Source of the DNA: JANNUT01 sp046331425
Lineage (GTDB): Bacteria > Acidobacteriota > Polarisedimenticolia > J045
DNA: 64,000 nucleotides
Direction: 5' to 3'
Assembly: GCA_046331425.1 (NCBI GenBank)
Contig: JAXLQU010000010.1
Location: forward strand, 62,001-126,000
Under the pieces are notes generated by a model. The model saw only the letters and a list, made by a program, of their open reading frames with translations. It did no database searches and was not told the origin of the DNA. A program made the translations under genes and the position numbers. Below, in pieces: positions 60,943 to 64,000 of this stretch. Numbering within the stretch: position 1 is the stretch's first letter; the number at the start of each line of letters is the position of its first letter.

Positions 60943-62341
60943 GGCACCACGACGCGATCGGCCCTTGGCGGCGGTGATTTTGGCTGCTGGCGAAGGGACC
61001 CGGATGAAGTCTCGCCGCTCCAAGGTCCTCCATCAGGTGGCTGGCCGATCGCTCGTCGAGCACGTGGTGCGACAAGCTCTTTTCGTCGGCGCCTCTCCCG
61101 TCGTCGCGGTGGTTGGGGTTCAAGGGGACGCGGTCCGCAAGCAGCTGGTCGCTGCGCTGCCCGACGCACCCCTGGCTTTCGTCGAGCAAACAGAACGTCT
61201 CGGTACCGGGGATGCCGTCGGCCGTGCCCGCGCTGCACTCGACGGCTTCGACGGAGACGTGTTGATTCTGTGCGGCGACGTGCCGGCACTTCCCGGTGAG
61301 GCGTTGGCCGGGTTGTTGGAGGCGCACCGTGCCGGCGCTGCTGCGCTCACCGTGCTGAGTGCCGTGCTGGACGATCCGACCGGCTACGGTCGCGTCGTTC
61401 GCGCGGCGCGCGGACAGGTGCACGCGATCGTCGAGCATCGTGACTGCACCGCTACGCAGTTGAAGATTCGCGAGATCAATACCGGAACCTATGTCGCGCA
61501 TTGGCCGACGCTGGTGGAAGCGCTCGGCAAGCTCCAGCCCGACAACAGCCAGGGCGAGTACTACCTCACCGATGCGGTGCGCCTGTTGATGAAGCGCGGC
61601 AAGCGCTGCCTGGCAGTGATCCATGCGCACGCTGACGAGGCGATGGGCGTCAACAGCCGGCGCCAACTCGCGGAACTCGGGAGCGTGCTCAACACGCGCA
61701 CACTCGAGCGTCTGATGGATGACGGCGTCACCATCATCGACCCACGTGCGACCTGGATCGATACCACCGTGAGCATCGGACAGGACACAACGGTGTGGCC
61801 CGGCGTGGTGTTGACCGGTCGCACGGTAATCGGCGAGGACTGCGTGATTCGCCCCGGTTGCCGCCTGCACGACGTGACCGTCGGCGACGGTGCCGAGGTG
61901 CTCGATCACGTGATCGCTACCGATAGCCATATCGGAGGCGGATCGCATGTCGGTCCAATGGCACATCTGCGGCCGGGTACCGTGTTGATCGAAAAGTGCA
62001 AGCTCGGGAACTTCGTCGAGACCAAGAAGTCGACCTTTGGCCGCGGCTCGAAAGCGTCGCACCTGAGTTACATCGGCGATGCGGATGTCGGTGAGGGGGT
62101 CAACATTGGTGCCGGCACGATCACCTGCAACTACGACGGTGTGAACAAGTACAAGACGACTCTCGAAGATGGTGTCTTTGTCGGCAGCGACACGCAGCTC
62201 GTCGCGCCGGTCACGATCGGCAAAGGGGCCTACATCGGCGCCGGCAGCACGATCACGAAGAACGTCCCGCCCGGCGCGCTCGCGCTTTCCAGAACCGACC
62301 AGCGCAACATCGAAGGCTGGACCGAGCGCCGCAAAAAGTAA
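60875..62341 (+). CDS. glmU: bifunctional GlmU (UDP-GlcNAc synthesis)
   Basis: A 488-residue bifunctional enzyme: N-terminal uridyltransferase (AAVILAAGEGTRMKSRRSKVLHQVAGRSLVEHV, LCGDVPAL, AIVEHRDC, NTGTY) and C-terminal left-handed beta-helix acetyltransferase (GPMAHLRPGT, NFVETKKSTFG, GAGTITCNYDGVNKYKTT). It makes UDP-N-acetylglucosamine for peptidoglycan and LPS. Start ambiguous: ATG 60875 (GAGGAG 10 bases upstream) adds a basic tail (TKATNRKSSAAKTKSSKAPRR) encoded in another frame of the acidic tail of the upstream gene. ATG 60848 or TTG 60965 are alternatives. A palindromic element abuts the stop codon. Confidence 0.95.
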   Translation: MTTTRRTKATNRKSSAAKTKSSKAPRRDRPLAAVILAAGEGTRMKSRRSKVLHQVAGRSLVEHVVRQALFVGASPVVAVVGVQGDAVRKQLVAALPDAPLAFVEQTERLGTGDAVGRARAALDGFDGDVLILCGDVPALPGEALAGLLEAHRAGAAALTVLSAVLDDPTGYGRVVRAARGQVHAIVEHRDCTATQLKIREINTGTYVAHWPTLVEALGKLQPDNSQGEYYLTDAVRLLMKRGKRCLAVIHAHADEAMGVNSRRQLAELGSVLNTRTLERLMDDGVTIIDPRATWIDTTVSIGQDTTVWPGVVLTGRTVIGEDCVIRPGCRLHDVTVGDGAEVLDHVIATDSHIGGGSHVGPMAHLRPGTVLIEKCKLGNFVETKKSTFGRGSKASHLSYIGDADVGEGVNIGAGTITCNYDGVNKYKTTLEDGVFVGSDTQLVAPVTIGKGAYIGAGSTITKNVPPGALALSRTDQRNIEGWTERRKK

Positions 62342-62469
62342 TTCGGGGACGGTCTACCTATTTCGTCACGCGGTCGGAGCGCGCCGGATCGATCGATCCC
62401 CGACGACCTGCCGGCTCGCGCGCATCGAGCGGCGCTTCCCCTGGGAATTAGGTAGACCGTCCCCGAATT
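62340..62469. repeat. REP-like palindromic element abutting glmU
   Basis: Arms 62340-62360 and 62449-62469 are perfectly inverted (21 bases) around an 88-base spacer. The arm core GGGGACGGTCTACCTA differs in one base from that of the 8495 element. The left arm supplies the last base or two of the glmU TAA. The right arm ends 8 bases before the convergent ATP-grasp stop. It may act as a bidirectional terminator. Confidence 0.75.
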
Positions 62470-62476
62470 GAATTGG

Positions 62477-63700
62477 TTACTGGGCGACGGCTTTGACGGT
62501 GGTACCGATGAACGTGAGCATCTCGCGCAGCGTGTCGTAGTTGGTGTGCCTGAGGCGGAACCAGGTGTTCACGTGCCAGCCTTTGTCCATCGGCTGTGTC
62601 GGGGAACCTGGGTCGGGCACCTCGAACTCGATCAGATGTTCGCCGCACAGGCGGCGCACCTCGTCCAAGCCCAGGTGATGTAAGTAGCGCCCGTCGCGAT
62701 TGGGCCGGACTTGAACCGAGCCGGTCGCGAACCTCCGCGTCGGCACCCCCGAGTTCTTTCCGTGGAGCACAGCCTCAGCCCAGGCACCGTAGAGATCGAA
62801 TTCATTCCCTGCTTGGTGCATGTCCCAGATCCGCTCGCCTGCGGGGCGTACACCGATCTCTCCGATCTTCAAGCCCTTGCTCCCGAAGAACCACTCCATG
62901 TGTGTCGCTCCGCGATCGATCCCCAAGACCTCGATCAAGCGCGTACCTACCCTGCGTAGATCTTTGTATCCCGACTCATCGACTCGATTGGTGCACGCAA
63001 TCTGCGGTGCAATGCGCCGATCCTGGATCGCCTCCAAGCATCCTGGGTAGTAGTGAGCGATGAACTCGTGCGCCGGTTTCCCCTCGACGGTCACCGTGTC
63101 GTAGAAACCTTCATGCCCGTCAATGAACTCCTCGGCAATGATCGATCGACCAGGCTCGCCCGGTTTCAGCTTCCCTAGGACCACTTGCAACTGCTTGTCA
63201 TCATCGACACGGTAGGTGTGCAGCGTACCGAAGCCATCGCGCGGCTTGAGCACGATCGGATACCGCTCGCGCTCCACAAAAGCTCTGATATCGGCCTCGC
63301 TCGAAACAGCCGCCGAGGCCGCACATGGGATGCCATGAGCACGCATCACGTCCTTCATCGCCTGCTTGTCGCGGCACAGCTTGGCCTGTTCCTGCGTCAA
63401 CCCCGGAAGACTCAGCGCGGAGCGGAGATGCGCCGCAGCGCCGATCAGCGGCTCGTCGATCGTCTCGATCCGATCGATCGGAAGCTTTTGATCAAGCTCG
63501 CGAGCGGCGGCAAGCGTCTCCTGGCCATCGAACAGACTCTTGACCTGGTGATAGGCGTCCAGCACCTGCTTCAACTCAGGGACGAGGCGACCGATGGGTG
63601 CATGACCGATCGCACTCACCTTGGCCCCTGAGCGTTTGAGGCTCTCGATGAAACGCCGGTTGTAGAGACTGGTCTCAGGGGCAACGAAGAGTACGTGCAT
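62477..63700 (-). CDS. ATP-grasp family ligase
   Basis: A 407-residue ATP-grasp enzyme (carboxylate-amine or similar ligase). N-terminal Rossmann-like part (MHVLFVAPETSLYNRRFIESL), central ATP-grasp with PIVLKPRDGFGTLHTYRV, SIIAEEFIDGHEGFYDTV, and the metal-binding MEWFFGSKGLKIGEIGVRPAGERI. Substrate cannot be assigned. The next gene is a probable DUF4143-type ATPase end. Confidence 0.85.
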   Translation of the reverse strand: MHVLFVAPETSLYNRRFIESLKRSGAKVSAIGHAPIGRLVPELKQVLDAYHQVKSLFDGQETLAAARELDQKLPIDRIETIDEPLIGAAAHLRSALSLPGLTQEQAKLCRDKQAMKDVMRAHGIPCAASAAVSSEADIRAFVERERYPIVLKPRDGFGTLHTYRVDDDKQLQVVLGKLKPGEPGRSIIAEEFIDGHEGFYDTVTVEGKPAHEFIAHYYPGCLEAIQDRRIAPQIACTNRVDESGYKDLRRVGTRLIEVLGIDRGATHMEWFFGSKGLKIGEIGVRPAGERIWDMHQAGNEFDLYGAWAEAVLHGKNSGVPTRRFATGSVQVRPNRDGRYLHHLGLDEVRRLCGEHLIEFEVPDPGSPTQPMDKGWHVNTWFRLRHTNYDTLREMLTFIGTTVKAVAQ

Positions 63701-63720
63701 AGCGCATAAGGATACTGGCG

Positions 63721-64000
63721 CTACACCGCAGGCGGGAAACTCGTTAACGCGGTATCGAGTGCGCCGATCCCGACCGCACTCAGCCTTGGGTCGAACTGCG
63801 TCACACGATCACCCGGCACGATCCAGTCCAAGCGTTCGAGTCCCAGCGCCTCGATCATCGCGTGCGCCCCACGCGGGGGCCGCAGTGGGTTGGCGAGTTG
63901 GAACACGAATCCCTGGCGCCGCCCCGCGCGCACCGCGAGAAGATCGACGCGGCCACCGGTATAGCTGGCCCAGTGGTACCGCTCTCCGTCGCTCAGCGAG
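63721..64000 (-). CDS. partial protein, probable C-terminus of a DUF4143-type ATPase
   Basis: The reading frame runs from the edge (about residue 1 at 63999) to a stop at 63721-63723, giving 92 residues. YHWASYTGGRVDLLAVRAGRRQGFVFQLANPLRP and DWIVPGDRVTQFDPRLSAVGIGAL resemble the C-terminal nuclease-like domain of DUF4143 AAA ATPases (YW...G.EVD... then i.vk). The basic Walker part would lie beyond the window. Low certainty. Confidence 0.4.
   Translation of the reverse strand, partial: SLSDGERYHWASYTGGRVDLLAVRAGRRQGFVFQLANPLRPPRGAHAMIEALGLERLDWIVPGDRVTQFDPRLSAVGIGALDTALTSFPPAV

Noticed and set aside
60695..62062. A 455-residue minus-strand frame opposite glmU
   Set aside because: Shadow of glmU, which is complete with all motifs.

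Overview
The window is 64 kb of GC-rich (by eye about 60 percent), densely coded bacterial chromosome. No rRNA, tRNA, CRISPR array, integrase, transposase or phage gene was found, so this is core genome with accessory patches. Taxonomy cannot be fixed from sequence alone. The Fe-S type PurF, a Rho without the usual N-terminal helical domain, many secreted thrombospondin type-3 repeat proteins, paired M16 peptidases and BatABCDE-type genes point to a diderm outside the classical enterobacterial groups (Myxococcota/deltaproteobacterial, PVC/FCB-type or a candidate phylum). This placement is inference. Genes are very often joined by 4-base stop/start overlaps (ATGA, GTGA, TTGA), which marks many as translationally coupled.

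Layout. 1-8440: an eight-gene moxR-DUF58-BatA/B/TPR/BatD/BatE operon on the plus strand. 8495-8596: a long perfect palindrome of a dispersed family, with relatives at 14757-14780 and 62340-62469. 8689-11942: a pair of M16 zinc-peptidase-like proteins, one with the HxxEH site and one without. 11989-15848 (minus): a small unknown protein, sodC, purF and a YVTN-type beta-propeller. 16082-22285: an unknown exported protein, two tandem DUF115 genes (minus), an unknown exported protein and purH. 22345-28120 (minus): an ABC exporter, a DUF547 protein, a radical SAM enzyme and a C39/papain-like pseudoenzyme, perhaps one functional unit. 28227-35000 (plus): an ECF sigma factor, a giant zinc-finger/FecR anti-sigma factor and two ABC ATPase/permease pairs, almost all with overlapping ends.

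35008-41478 (minus): a 1010-residue DUF2341 protein carrying an exact 129-bp tandem array of calcium-binding repeats, a methyltransferase, a TPR membrane protein and a small TRASH/YHS-like protein. 41585-45849 (plus): rlmN, a decayed DUF1223 gene and a secreted propeller-like protein. 45905-49156 (minus): a zinc-ribbon-like protein, two HEAT-repeat proteins and rho. 49205-49513: a YggU/DUF167 gene. 49595-52684 (minus): a BNR/sialidase-like protein with type-3 repeats. 52685-53723: a long non-coding stretch with riboswitch-like folding potential, then a small secreted protein with eight cysteines in a mirror-symmetric pattern. 54140-56618: an HDOD protein and an MscS channel. 56626-60195 (minus): folK, a deoxynucleoside kinase, panB, panC and panD. 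60247-62341: an acidic-tailed TPR protein overlapping glmU. 62477-64000 (minus): an ATP-grasp enzyme and the end of a probable DUF4143-type ATPase.

The most unusual points are: the small secreted protein whose cysteine spacing is 3-10-17-12-17-10-3, which predicts a disulfide-laddered helical hairpin; the folded RNA upstream of it; the dispersed palindromes; the radical SAM/DUF547/pseudo-C39/ABC cluster; the giant anti-sigma operon; and the DUF1223 pseudogene.
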